Below are positions 1-7,862 of a DNA stretch of 23,501 nt, one piece after another. Origin of the DNA: Candidatus Rifleibacteriota bacterium (GTDB taxonomy: Bacteria > Riflebacteria > Ozemobacteria > Ozemobacterales > Ozemobacteraceae); assembly GCA_022704885.1 (NCBI GenBank), contig JAKJFO010000043.1, positions 1 to 23,501 of the forward strand, given 5' to 3'. How positions within the stretch are numbered: the first letter of the stretch is position 1; each line of letters begins with the position of its first letter. The position numbers and the translations under genes are program-made. The notes under the pieces are model-generated. The model searched no databases and was not told where the DNA came from. It saw only the letters and a list, made by a program, of their open reading frames with translations.

Positions 1-124
1 CCTTGACACTCCGCGGCGCGTTGATGCCTATTTTCATCTGATCCTTGCCAATGTCGACCAGAACTATCTCGACGTCATCGCCGATGATGATCTTTTCGTT
101 TATTTTTCTTGTCAGTACAAGCAT
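1..124 (-). CDS. csrA: Carbon storage regulator CsrA, 3' end outside window
   Basis: The first 41 codons are visible. They begin [20 protein letters not shown] and continue through an [10 protein letters not shown] segment, which are the diagnostic N-terminal half and core of the CsrA RNA-binding beta-barrel. CsrA binds GGA motifs in mRNA leaders and usually represses translation. The start codon overlaps the fliW stop by one base (TGATG), and a GGAGG lies 10 nt upstream inside the end of fliW, so the two are translationally coupled. In Bacillus-type systems FliW titrates CsrA and flagellin in turn titrates FliW; the gene order here fits that partner switch. The C-terminal helix lies outside the window, so intactness cannot be judged. 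Confidence 0.95.
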   Translation of the reverse strand, partial: MLVLTRKINEKIIIGDDVEIVLVDIGKDQMKIGINAPRSVK

Positions 125-621
125 CAGCTCTCGCCCTCCCCGGGTTTGGAGTCGAGCGAATCCTGGACTTCCTTGAGCTTGGCAGCCCGCTTTTCCATTT
201 CGTCGAGGATGCGTGCTTTGACTGAATGCTTTGTGTTGCTGGAAATGATCTGGCGACCTTTGCGATTGGCAGCATTGATAACCAGCGGTCCCTGCAGGTT
301 GGCTGTCATATCACTGGGGTTGGCCGGAATCGTCACAATTACATAGAGAACGGCATCTTCTGCGCGTTCAAGCGTAATAAAACCGGCGTCTGAGTCTGAA
401 ATTTCGATGTCGTATTCAAACATGAAACTCAGGGGCTCAATGATTACAAATGCCAGATTACCGTCATCGACACATTGCAACCAGCGGAATGGACTGTCAT
501 CATCAGCGTTGAGAACGACATACTGGTGGTATTCACCGAACCCAAGCAGACCTTCTTCAAAGGTGATGATCTCATCTTTGCTAATTTCAATTTTTCCGAA
601 TCTTGAGGTCGAAATCTTCAT
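124..621 (-). CDS. fliW: Flagellar assembly factor FliW
   Basis: 165 aa with the FliW signatures: an N-terminal [20 protein letters not shown] segment (about residues 8-27), the WLQCVDD region, and the conserved [20 protein letters not shown] segment near residues 105-125. Known FliW proteins bind CsrA allosterically and also bind flagellin, linking flagellin export to flagellin translation. The C-terminus (about residues 140-165) is a Lys/Glu-rich extension that makes it slightly longer than the usual 130-150 aa. It lies 19 nt downstream of flgL and overlaps csrA by one base. The start is preceded by purine-rich AAGG sequences but no ideal Shine-Dalgarno, which suggests coupling to flgL. Confidence 0.95.
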   Translation of the reverse strand: MKISTSRFGKIEISKDEIITFEEGLLGFGEYHQYVVLNADDDSPFRWLQCVDDGNLAFVIIEPLSFMFEYDIEISDSDAGFITLERAEDAVLYVIVTIPANPSDMTANLQGPLVINAANRKGRQIISSNTKHSVKARILDEMEKRAAKLKEVQDSLDSKPGEGES

Positions 622-640
622 ACCTTAGGTCGTTCCTTAC

Positions 641-3600
641 TTATCCCAGGAAATCCAGCAGTGACATCTGCATGATTCGCGAGCCTACCTGTAGAGCCGC
701 CTGATAGGCGGTTTCATACTCGGTCATCTTGATGATGGCTTCTGACATATCTATATTTTCGACAGATGAGAGCATTTTCTTTAGGTTTAAAGTAATAGTT
801 TCCTGTTTTTCTCTGGCAGCGGTCGCCCGATTTGTCTTGCTGCCGACCTCTGCATGCAGGTTTAGAACCCTTTTAAGGTCTTCATCTATTTTTTTGATGC
901 TTTCTTCGGAAATCGCCTTCGCGTCGTTGCGCAGCAGATTGTCGCGCAGATCCATGAGGGTCGTGAAGATCGAGGGAGTATTGCCAAGCCCGAGGGAAGA
1001 GGCGGTATTGGGGCTTTTGCCGCCAGCGTCACGAACCTTGATATAAGGCTCACCATTGGTGTTGGTGATATTGATGCGTTTGCCGTCTTCTGAGATCCAG
1101 GCCTGCATATTGAAGTTGTTGTCGGTATTCGACAGTTTATCAAGCATCTCGCCCACAGTTGTCACGCCGGTAAGATCAATTTCTCCGGAGTAACTGCCGC
1201 TCTGTACGTAGACTTTGCCAAGCGGAACACCTGCCCCGCCATTCAAGGCACTTACAGATGTATTCAGACTGATGGCCGGATCAACGTCTTTGCCGATCAG
1301 CACATGATCGACGGTGCGGCCGTTAATACCAAGATCGGCAGCTGAAGTGCTGTCGATATCGATAACCTCAAGCTTACCGGCGGCGCCGTGGTTTTTGTCG
1401 ATGATTTCGAGACCCTTGCCATCGGCACTGATGCGAGCTTCGACATAGATGCCGTTAGCCGGATCGTTGATTTTGGTGAGAATATCGTCGATGGTTTTGC
1501 TGCCACGCAGGTCAATAGCGGCAAAACGTCCGGCCTTGTCGGTAATACGAATATAGCCAAGGTTAACGCCGGGATTCGAAAGGCGGGTTGAATTGAGCGA
1601 CTGCAGATCGGTTTCGGGTGTCAGTGCCGGGTTAAGATCCATCGAACCAACCAGTGTCGGCAGAGATTTAACATGAATGGGAGCGCCGGTGATAACATCA
1701 GAAACATGGTTGCTGGTGCCTGTAATAAAACCAAGATCGCGACCGGTATTGACCAGTTCTTCGACAACGAGGCCGAAATTACCGCCGGTGGCCATCGGAT
1801 CAGTCACGATCAGACGCTTTTCATTGGCGTCCCAGGCTGCTGTAAACTTGCCGCTGCCATTGATACCATCGATAACGTCCTGAATGGTATTGGCACCGGT
1901 CAGATCGATCTTTACCGGTTCATTGTCGCCGCCACGAATCACCATGAAACCACGCTCAGGTGGCGGCACCAGATCGGTCAGCAATGTAGTCTCGTCAATC
2001 GGCGGACCTGAGCTGATCAGCGTATTGCCGACGACGGTATTACCCTGCGAAGATTTGAGCAGACCAAGACTGCGGGTAAGAGTAGTCATTTCACGCACAG
2101 CAATCGGATCTGTTCCGTATACCTCTTCGATCCTGAAATCTCCGGTACCAACAGTATTGTCGGTGATGACCATGCGGTTGCTGTCGACATCGAAGCTGGC
2201 TACGACATCGACGCCATCGGTCACTGCCTGAGCGTTGACCGCTGCAATTACATCGAGCGGCGACTGCACACTGGTCAGATCGACTCTGACCGTACTGCCA
2301 TCATGAGTGAAGATATCGAGATAGCCGGGCTCGATTCCCTTGCCGCCATTCAGCATCGACAGCGGCGTGGTTTCTGATTCCATCACCGGGTCATAGGTCG
2401 ATACGATCTGAGTGCCGGCACCGACACTGCGGGCAAGACCGAGATCACTCGCCGTATGTGGCGGCAGATCTTTAATATAAAGCTGAGTGCGGGTCGAAGT
2501 GATTGCAAATTCGCCGGCACCACCGGTGATATCTTTGATTTCGATTCGCTTATGAACCATGTCGAACTTGGCTTCGAGCGCGGCGCCGCCGTTTACGGCA
2601 TTGAGCTGGGCAACGATGTCGCCGACCGTTGTCGCACCACTGATGTCGACGCGATAATTCTTGCCGTCTCTGGTATTGATGTTGAGATAACCGTCAGGAA
2701 CACCGAGACCATTGTTAAGATCGGTGAGATTGGTAAACTCAGAGAGCATTTTCGGGTCGGCAAGACCAAAAAGAGTGCTTGAGAAACCGGCATTGCGATT
2801 GATACCAAGTGACACAGCAGTATCAGAAGGAACTTCTTCGATACCAGCTTCAAACGAACGAGTGGCATTGATCATGCCAATTACGTCGTCGAGACGGTGA
2901 GCGGTCGACAGATCAATCTTGTGTTCAACGCCGTACTGGTCAGTAATGAGAATCGAGCCTTCCTGCACGCCATCTCCCATGTTCATCATCTTCAACGGAA
3001 GGCTTTCTTCAAGCGGCGGCATGGTATAGGTGAAGCCCGGTGTCGGGCTGACCGGATTGTCGCCAAAAAACAGTTCGAGACCGGTAATGCTCTTTTGCAG
3101 AACGGTTCCGCGCTCGATTTCAGAGGTCAGGCGTTTATCGCTGCCACCATAGAGAACACTCATGATATTGTTGAGATTGGCATCAGCGCGCTGGTCGCCC
3201 AGCGAATAGGTAACCATGTCTTTGTTGAAATTTCCATCCTGACCGGTAAGCGCGCTGAATGGCGGCGAGTCGACTTTATGACCGGCAAAGATGTATTCAC
3301 CACCAATGTTGGTATTAGCTATGTCGACCATGTGCAGAATGAGTTCGTTGATTTCGGTTGCTATTGCATCGCGATCTGCCTGCACCAGAGTGTCGTTGGC
3401 GCCCCGAACCGCCAGTTCGCGCACACGCTGAACAGCACTTTCGATAGTTGAAAGTGCGCCATCGGTGTTGTTATACCAGTCGGTGACATGATCGATGTTG
3501 CGCACAAACTGTGTGTTCTCGTTGATCTCAACCTTGTTCTGCATGATCAGGGCGTTGTCTACCGGGCTTTCTGAGGCCCTGATATACTTGTTGCCAGAAC

Positions 3601-3691
3601 TGATCCTGGTCTGCATTTCGTTGAGCGATGTGCTGTTACGGTTAACCTGATTGACGAACGAGTTGATAATCCACTGGTTGGTTATCCGCAT
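641..3691 (-). CDS. flgL: Giant flagellar hook-filament junction protein FlgL with six inserted hook-IN-like repeats
   Basis: 1016 aa; FlgL is normally about 300-400 aa. Residues 1-145 carry the flagellin-like N-terminal D0/D1 helices (LNEMQTRISSGNKYIRASES, then NTDGALSTIESAVQRVRELA and GEYIFAG). Residues about 917-1016 form the matching C-terminal helices ending SRIMQMSLLDFLG. Between them are six divergent repeats starting near residues 239, 328, 450, 577, 703 and 820. Each has the pattern G-x2-x-G-x-(I/L)-x-(I/V) then (I/V)DL or VDI, then T-x2-D-(I/V)-(I/V)-x2-(I/L)N, followed by a strand pair ending in ITD-like turns. This is the flagellin hook IN motif family, which should form surface-exposed beta domains. 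FlgL joins FlgK to the filament. AAGGAG lies 9 nt before the ATG. Expansion of the outer domains is an inference from length and repeats. Confidence 0.95.
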   Translation of the reverse strand: MRITNQWIINSFVNQVNRNSTSLNEMQTRISSGNKYIRASESPVDNALIMQNKVEINENTQFVRNIDHVTDWYNNTDGALSTIESAVQRVRELAVRGANDTLVQADRDAIATEINELILHMVDIANTNIGGEYIFAGHKVDSPPFSALTGQDGNFNKDMVTYSLGDQRADANLNNIMSVLYGGSDKRLTSEIERGTVLQKSITGLELFFGDNPVSPTPGFTYTMPPLEESLPLKMMNMGDGVQEGSILITDQYGVEHKIDLSTAHRLDDVIGMINATRSFEAGIEEVPSDTAVSLGINRNAGFSSTLFGLADPKMLSEFTNLTDLNNGLGVPDGYLNINTRDGKNYRVDISGATTVGDIVAQLNAVNGGAALEAKFDMVHKRIEIKDITGGAGEFAITSTRTQLYIKDLPPHTASDLGLARSVGAGTQIVSTYDPVMESETTPLSMLNGGKGIEPGYLDIFTHDGSTVRVDLTSVQSPLDVIAAVNAQAVTDGVDVVASFDVDSNRMVITDNTVGTGDFRIEEVYGTDPIAVREMTTLTRSLGLLKSSQGNTVVGNTLISSGPPIDETTLLTDLVPPPERGFMVIRGGDNEPVKIDLTGANTIQDVIDGINGSGKFTAAWDANEKRLIVTDPMATGGNFGLVVEELVNTGRDLGFITGTSNHVSDVITGAPIHVKSLPTLVGSMDLNPALTPETDLQSLNSTRLSNPGVNLGYIRITDKAGRFAAIDLRGSKTIDDILTKINDPANGIYVEARISADGKGLEIIDKNHGAAGKLEVIDIDSTSAADLGINGRTVDHVLIGKDVDPAISLNTSVSALNGGAGVPLGKVYVQSGSYSGEIDLTGVTTVGEMLDKLSNTDNNFNMQAWISEDGKRINITNTNGEPYIKVRDAGGKSPNTASSLGLGNTPSIFTTLMDLRDNLLRNDAKAISEESIKKIDEDLKRVLNLHAEVGSKTNRATAAREKQETITLNLKKMLSSVENIDMSEAIIKMTEYETAYQAALQVGSRIMQMSLLDFLG

Positions 3692-3765
3692 ATCACCTGT
3701 CTCCTTATTTGCCTTGTTTTTCTCTTCGGATCTGTTTTATTGGAATCTTCTAATCTTTACTGTCG

Positions 3766-5766
3766 TCAGATCATGCCGTTGATTACCTTGTCGAGCATTT
3801 CATCGACGACGGTGATAACCTTGGCGGCAGCGTTATAAGCATGCTGAAAGCGAATCAGGTTGGCCAGTTCCTCATCGAGAGAGACGCCGGAAAGCTCCTG
3901 ACGCTTGGCGTCGAGCTGACTGAGCAGACTTTTGCTGTAATCGGCCTCGGTCTCGTAACGTTTGCTCCTGGCGGCAACATCGGTCACCAGCTGATTGTAA
4001 AAGTCGTTGAATGACGACTTGCCGTCATTGAAAAAGTTGGTGTATTTGAGCTGAGCTATCTTTATGGCGTTAGAACCATCACCATCGCCATTATAAGTTC
4101 GTATCCGGTCGGTCGGATTTTCGATAGTGCCACCAGCTGCAGCGATGGTATTTAGATTGGCAGTGATGTAATCTTCGATAGCCAGGTTCTGAATGGCGTT
4201 TTTGTAAGGGTTGTTGGTATCGAGATACTCGAGCGGCTTGAAGAAGTTGCGGCCAGAAACGCCATCGATACCAAAGCCGGTGCGATGCACCTGGTTGGTT
4301 TCAACAGCGATGGTGTAAGCCAGTTTGTTGAGGTCGTCGATCGCCTGCTGCAGAGCGCCATCGCGAACTTCAAGAAGCCCCTTGAGCTTACCGGAAGTAA
4401 CTACCGGGCGCAGGTCGAGATTGGCGACACCTTCGCCGCGCAGCAGAATAGTAACGCCATCGAGGGCGTCAGAAACAGTATTCTTTGAAGAAGCGTAAGC
4501 CCGGCCATTGATGCTGAACATGGCATCCTGCGCCTGTTTGTTATCCTGCAGGTTGAGCACGGTAAACAGGTTACTGGTGCCATCAGCCGTCCTGATTTCG
4601 TAATCTTTACCGGTCTGTGATGACTTGAGCACAATCTGTCCCGCTTCGTTGATGTGCGCATTGACATTGATGTTAGCTTCATCGAGCATGCGGGAGAGAT
4701 CCTGCATGTTGGTATTGTCGGCATCGATAAAGAATTCGCGGCCATTGACGACAAAGCTGCCGCTGGTTATGCCGAAGTCTGAAAGCGGGCCATTGAGAGG
4801 ATGGAAAGTGAGAAACGAGTATTGTTCATGCGCTTCAGCCACCTGGCTGACCGTGATGGTAATATTACGTTGCTCAGCAGTGTGAGTCAGAGCTGCTGAG
4901 GCAACCTCGACATTGTCAGAAAATTCCGGGTATTTTTCGCTGCCGCTGACAGTGCTGAAAGTATCGCCATTCTTCACTGTGATGCTGAGATCATTTGAGA
5001 AAATGTTCTGAACCAGGGCATGTGTGCCACAATTTACGTTCAAAAAATCTTTTTCATCATAATGAAAAGTTACGTTGACCAGCTTTGCCAGGTCTTCAAG
5101 CGCCTTCTGGCGCTGATCGCGCAGGTCGTTGGCGACATTTACATTTGATTCTGAGCGGCCGATCTGCTCGTTGAGTCCGGCAATTCTTTTTGCCAGCTCA
5201 TTAACTTCGCCGACAGTGTCGCGGATCTGGCTTTCGATGCTGGCCTGCGAACACCAGGTCGGAGAACCCTGCAATCGGCGAAGCTGATCATCTACTTCCT
5301 GAAACAATGAAATCAGAGTGTCGGTTTCTTCGACGAGATTGCGACGCAGAGCGCTATTCGAAGCGTCATTGGCGAGGTCTTCCCAGGCGGCCCAGTATTT
5401 ATCGAGCTGATCGCGAACGGTTGCGGTACCTGGTTCGTTGACAATCGCCTCGATCTGCTTCATCAGGCTGTCAGCGGTAGATTTCCATTCGAGCGTCGTG
5501 GTTTCTTTGGTGATCTTGGCGTCGATGAATTCGTCGCGGAACTGCTGAATCTGAGCAACATTAGCGCCGGTACCGACCTGCCCCGGCACGACCGGGGTAT
5601 ACATGCTGGTGATCATGTAGGGCCGGCTGGCTTCTAATACGGCCTTCTGGCGCGAATAGCCTTCGGTATTGGCGTTGGCGATGTTGTGCGAAGTGACTTC
5701 CATCGCCTTGCGCTGCGTAAATATGCCGCTTTTACCGATCTGCAGACCAAAAAACGTTCCAGCCAT
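3766..5766 (-). CDS. flgK: Flagellar hook-associated protein 1 FlgK
   Basis: 666 aa. The N-terminus GLQIGKSGIFTQRKAMEVTS followed by HNIANANTEGYSRQ is the standard FlgK/hook-family D0 helix. The C-terminus (about residues 625-666, GVSLDEELANLIRFQHAYNA ... VVDEMLDKVINGM) is the matching terminal helix. FlgK forms the first ring of the hook-filament junction and is exported by the flagellar type III system with FlgN as chaperone. It is longer than the roughly 550 aa of enteric FlgK. Residues about 332-385 look like one hook-IN-type beta unit (GSFVVNGREFFIDADN ... INVNAHINEAG), the same kind of module that is repeated in the adjacent FlgL. AAGGAGG lies 6 nt before the ATG, and a sigma28-like promoter lies about 70 nt upstream. 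Confidence 0.97.
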   Translation of the reverse strand: MAGTFFGLQIGKSGIFTQRKAMEVTSHNIANANTEGYSRQKAVLEASRPYMITSMYTPVVPGQVGTGANVAQIQQFRDEFIDAKITKETTTLEWKSTADSLMKQIEAIVNEPGTATVRDQLDKYWAAWEDLANDASNSALRRNLVEETDTLISLFQEVDDQLRRLQGSPTWCSQASIESQIRDTVGEVNELAKRIAGLNEQIGRSESNVNVANDLRDQRQKALEDLAKLVNVTFHYDEKDFLNVNCGTHALVQNIFSNDLSITVKNGDTFSTVSGSEKYPEFSDNVEVASAALTHTAEQRNITITVSQVAEAHEQYSFLTFHPLNGPLSDFGITSGSFVVNGREFFIDADNTNMQDLSRMLDEANINVNAHINEAGQIVLKSSQTGKDYEIRTADGTSNLFTVLNLQDNKQAQDAMFSINGRAYASSKNTVSDALDGVTILLRGEGVANLDLRPVVTSGKLKGLLEVRDGALQQAIDDLNKLAYTIAVETNQVHRTGFGIDGVSGRNFFKPLEYLDTNNPYKNAIQNLAIEDYITANLNTIAAAGGTIENPTDRIRTYNGDGDGSNAIKIAQLKYTNFFNDGKSSFNDFYNQLVTDVAARSKRYETEADYSKSLLSQLDAKRQELSGVSLDEELANLIRFQHAYNAAAKVITVVDEMLDKVINGMI

Positions 5767-5834
5767 CGCCGGCCTCCTTATTTGATGGCGTTTTTATATG
5801 TGCCATCGGGAATATATATTTTCCCCTATTATCT

Positions 5835-5862
5835 TTATCGGCGATTTACTGAAGTAATATTA
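5835..5862 (-). promoter_or_regulatory. Sigma28 (FliA/SigD)-type promoter for flgK
   Basis: On the minus strand an exact GCCGATAA (5835-5842) is preceded, after 16 nt, by TAAT (5859-5862). The sigma28/sigmaD consensus is TAAA-N14-16-GCCGATA(A/T). It sits about 70 nt upstream of flgK, immediately downstream of a terminator-like stem, and in an operon that encodes the anti-sigma28 factor FlgM. This makes a late flagellar promoter for flgK-flgL-fliW-csrA likely. No start-site data are available. Confidence 0.7.
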
Positions 5863-5866
5863 GTAC

Positions 5867-5927
5867 AAAAAATCTCCGTAACAGCAGAATGCTCATTTCA
5901 TGCATTCTGCCGCTACGAAGATTTTTT
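5867..5927 (-). terminator. Long palindromic stem between flgN and flgK, probable intrinsic terminator or attenuator
   Basis: A 61-nt near-symmetric hairpin: AAAAAATCT (5867-5875) pairs with AGATTTTTT (5919-5927), CGTA pairs with TACG across a small internal loop, and GCAGAATGC (5884-5892) pairs with GCATTCTGC (5902-5910) around a 9-nt loop. Read in the direction of flgMN transcription the stem ends in a T6 run, as an intrinsic terminator should. The mirror T run means it could also stop transcription from the other side. It begins 9 nt after the flgN stop codon and precedes the sigma28-like promoter. Confidence 0.65.
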
Positions 5928-5935
5928 GTTTTAAG

Positions 5936-6421
5936 TCAGGCTTTGCGGTCGACGAGTTTCGGGCCGGTAGTCTTGGGCGGCTGTTTGCCGCCGGGACCGT
6001 AGGTCACACCGCCTGGCACTCTGGTGATCAGTTTGATCGAGTACTGCGTAAGTTCGAGCGCCTGTTCGAGCAGCTTCTGGTTTTCGTCGTTGACACCTTT
6101 GATTTCGCCCATCACATCGCGAAGCTGGTTGCCGAGCAGCCACAGATCAGACTTGCTGTCGGCATCGCCGATTTTTTCGACGGCAGCATCGAGATTAGCT
6201 TCTTCGCTGCCGGCTATTTTCGCGACATGATCACGTCTGAGCTGTTCAAGATCGATTAGTCTCTGCACCAGAAGTTCTTCCTGGGTGACGATAGCCTGCA
6301 GATCTGTCGAAAACTTTTCGAGCAGCAGCTTTTTTTTGTCGCGGGCGAAGCCAAGCAGCTTCTGATAGATGGCCAGCTCTTCGCCCAATATGGCTTTGAG
6401 CTCTTCAATCGCTTGTTTCAA
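5936..6421 (-). CDS. flgN: Flagellar export chaperone FlgN
   Basis: 161 aa, nearly all predicted helix. The start of the protein (KQAIEELKAILGEELAIYQK) matches the FlgN pattern of an N-terminal EEL-x-LY helix followed by long amphipathic helices. FlgN is a cytoplasmic chaperone that binds the C-termini of FlgK and FlgL and delivers them to the export gate; it also affects FlgM translation in enterics. The position between flgM and flgK supports the call, since the sequence family is weakly conserved. The start codon is TTG, with GGAAGG 12 nt upstream inside the end of flgM and only 8 nt between the two genes, so coupling is likely. The C-terminus has a Gly/Pro/Lys-rich tail. Confidence 0.85.
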   Translation of the reverse strand: MKQAIEELKAILGEELAIYQKLLGFARDKKKLLLEKFSTDLQAIVTQEELLVQRLIDLEQLRRDHVAKIAGSEEANLDAAVEKIGDADSKSDLWLLGNQLRDVMGEIKGVNDENQKLLEQALELTQYSIKLITRVPGGVTYGPGGKQPPKTTGPKLVDRKA

Positions 6422-6429
6422 AGGGGGTC

Positions 6430-6813
6430 TCAGCCTTCCCAGGATTTGGTGACAGCTCCGCTGGCAAACAACTTCTCGGCAACCGCCTCGGGCGAGACGT
6501 TATACTGCCCGGCATCGAAAAGCTTCTTGATGCGGTCTACTCTGTCGGCTCTTACTTCTGGTTCGCTGGCAACTACTTCAGCAGCGAACTTGATGGTATC
6601 GACCGGGTCAGCCTGAGCTACCGGCTTACCCGACAATATCGGATTGTTCGGGTTGATACCGCTGGGTGGATGAAAACTGCGGGCCGGGCCTTCGGTCTTG
6701 CCAGTCGAATCCTGCATCATTTTGCGGAATTCGCCGTCAGGCTTATCGGCTTTGGCCTTCTTCACCTGGTCCTGATAGATTCTTGTTATGTTTACATCAC
6801 TGGAAACCTTCAT
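6430..6813 (-). CDS. flgM: Negative regulator of flagellin synthesis FlgM (anti-sigma28)
   Basis: 127 aa from the chosen ATG at 6813. The C-terminal half contains the sigma28-binding signature: VRADRVDRIKKLFDAGQYNV followed by SPEAVAEKLFASG (about residues 84-120), matching the family pattern R-x2-(K/R)V-x2-IK-x-(A/L)-x3-G-x-Y-x-(V/I)-x4-(V/I)A-x-KL. FlgM binds and holds sigma28 until it is exported through the finished hook. The ATG at 6813 is preceded by AGGAGG with a 4-nt spacer. The longer reading from 6909 lacks a Shine-Dalgarno and would start about 12 nt from the predicted transcript start, so it is rejected. The protein is somewhat longer than the usual 90-100 aa, with an extra Pro/Gly-rich linker around residues 35-65. 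Confidence 0.9.
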   Translation of the reverse strand: MKVSSDVNITRIYQDQVKKAKADKPDGEFRKMMQDSTGKTEGPARSFHPPSGINPNNPILSGKPVAQADPVDTIKFAAEVVASEPEVRADRVDRIKKLFDAGQYNVSPEAVAEKLFASGAVTKSWEG

Positions 6814-6817
6814 GGTT

Positions 6818-6823
6818 CCTCCT
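6818..6823 (-). promoter_or_regulatory. flgM ribosome-binding site deciding the start
   Basis: AGGAGG, 4 nt before the ATG at 6813 on the minus strand. It supports the shorter FlgM reading. It overlaps several GGA trinucleotides, which are the core of CsrA sites. Confidence 0.75.
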
Positions 6824-6929
6824 ACTCCCTGAACGTCTTCCCCCTGGTGTGTCTTTAACTGACGGAGGACGCCTCCATGGGTGAATATCGGACGAACAGG
6901 CAGGTTCATTTAGCTAAATTCTGCAAATT

Positions 6930-6958
6930 ATTCTAGCCCGCCCATCAATCAAAGTCAA
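6930..6958 (-). promoter_or_regulatory. Sigma70 promoter of flgM-flgN
   Basis: Minus strand TTGACT (6953-6958), 17-nt spacer, TAGAAT (6930-6935): near-consensus housekeeping promoter. It predicts a start near 6923 and a leader of about 110 nt before flgM. A perfect 12-bp palindrome ATTTAGCTAAAT (6908-6919) lies in the initially transcribed region and could be an operator. Confidence 0.8.
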
Positions 6959-6974
6959 TAAGCAAACCTCTCGG

Positions 6975-7018
6975 AAAAAGCAGAGGGGCCGGCAACCTTT
7001 GCGTGCCGGCCCCTCTGC
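6975..7018 (-). terminator. Strong intrinsic terminator of the bamA-lpxA operon
   Basis: Perfect 15-bp stem: left arm GCAGAGGGGCCGGCA (6980-6994), 9-nt loop, right arm TGCCGGCCCCTCTGC (7004-7018). On the minus strand it is followed directly by T5 (6975-6979). It lies 20 nt after the lpxA stop and 17 bp upstream of the flgM -35 box, so it insulates the flagellar genes from read-through. Confidence 0.92.
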
Positions 7019-7037
7019 GATGAGGTTTTGTGGTGGT

Positions 7038-7841
7038 TTATTCTTCGCTGACGCTGCTGCGGCGGGTGCGCTTATAAACGCCGCGTTTAGCGTTTTTAAC
7101 AAAATCGTAGAAAAGTTTGACGTTGTCGTCGTTTGCGTCTACCAGTTCTTCCCATTTTGCCAAAACCTGTGACACGTTCATTTCTGAGCGGAAAAACACT
7201 TTGTACAATTCTTTGATGCTGGCCAGAGACTCTTTTGAGACATTGTTGCGGCGCAGACCTACAGCATTAAGACCGACTACGCGGGCCGGGTTCCCGTCGA
7301 TCTTGATAAACGGCGGAACATCTTTGACTATCTTGCTCATACCACCGATCATCACCATGCTGCCAACCTTGCAGAACTGGTGAATGCCGGTGAAACCACC
7401 GAGAACCGCGCGGTTACCGATTTCAACATGGCCAGCCAGGGTTGTACAGTTCGACATTATGTTGTAGCTGCCGACTTTGCAGTTATGGGCAATATGAACA
7501 TAAGCCATAAACAGGTTTCCATCACCGATAATCGTCGAATTGCCTTCTCCTTCAGCGAGGTGAACGGTGGTGAATTCGCGAAAATGGTTGCCATTACCTA
7601 TTTTGACGAAGGTCTTCTCGCCTTTGTATTTGAGGTCCTGTGGGGGGGCGCCGATGATTACCGACGGATGAACGACGTTGCCTTCACCTATGGTAGTGTA
7701 ACCCTCTATGACAGAGCTCGACCCGATCGTGGTGTTGGCGCCAATTTCGACATGCTCGCCGATTCTGGCGAACGGGCCGACCGTGACGGTGGGATGAAGC
7801 TTCGCATTTTGATGAACTATCGCTGTTGGATGAACAGACAT
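7038..7841 (-). CDS. lpxA: UDP-N-acetylglucosamine acyltransferase LpxA
   Basis: 267 aa, the usual length (about 260). It shows the left-handed beta-helix hexapeptide pattern through residues 1-180 and a helical C-terminus. The active-site segment VHIAHNCKVG contains the catalytic His (H119, matching E. coli H125), followed by TLAGHVEIGNRAVLGGFTGI and HQFCKVG. LpxA transfers a 3-hydroxyacyl chain from ACP to UDP-GlcNAc, the first step of lipid A synthesis, in the cytoplasm. At the hydrocarbon-ruler position (E. coli G173) a Gly appears retained in VMIGGMS (G167), which by known structure-function would favour a long chain; this is inference. AAGGAG lies 7 nt before the ATG. It is the last gene of the operon; lpxB is not in the window. 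Confidence 0.97.
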   Translation of the reverse strand: MSVHPTAIVHQNAKLHPTVTVGPFARIGEHVEIGANTTIGSSSVIEGYTTIGEGNVVHPSVIIGAPPQDLKYKGEKTFVKIGNGNHFREFTTVHLAEGEGNSTIIGDGNLFMAYVHIAHNCKVGSYNIMSNCTTLAGHVEIGNRAVLGGFTGIHQFCKVGSMVMIGGMSKIVKDVPPFIKIDGNPARVVGLNAVGLRRNNVSKESLASIKELYKVFFRSEMNVSQVLAKWEELVDANDDNVKLFYDFVKNAKRGVYKRTRRSSVSEE

Positions 7842-7862
7842 TTGTCTACTCCTTGCTCAAGG

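Noticed and set aside
2897..3451. 184-codon plus-strand open frame inside flgL
   Set aside because: It is antisense to well-conserved FlgL N-terminal sequence, has no ribosome-binding site, and resembles no family.
6814..6909. N-terminal extension of FlgM from ATG 6909
   Set aside because: It has no Shine-Dalgarno, begins almost at the predicted transcript start, and the ATG at 6813 has an AGGAGG.
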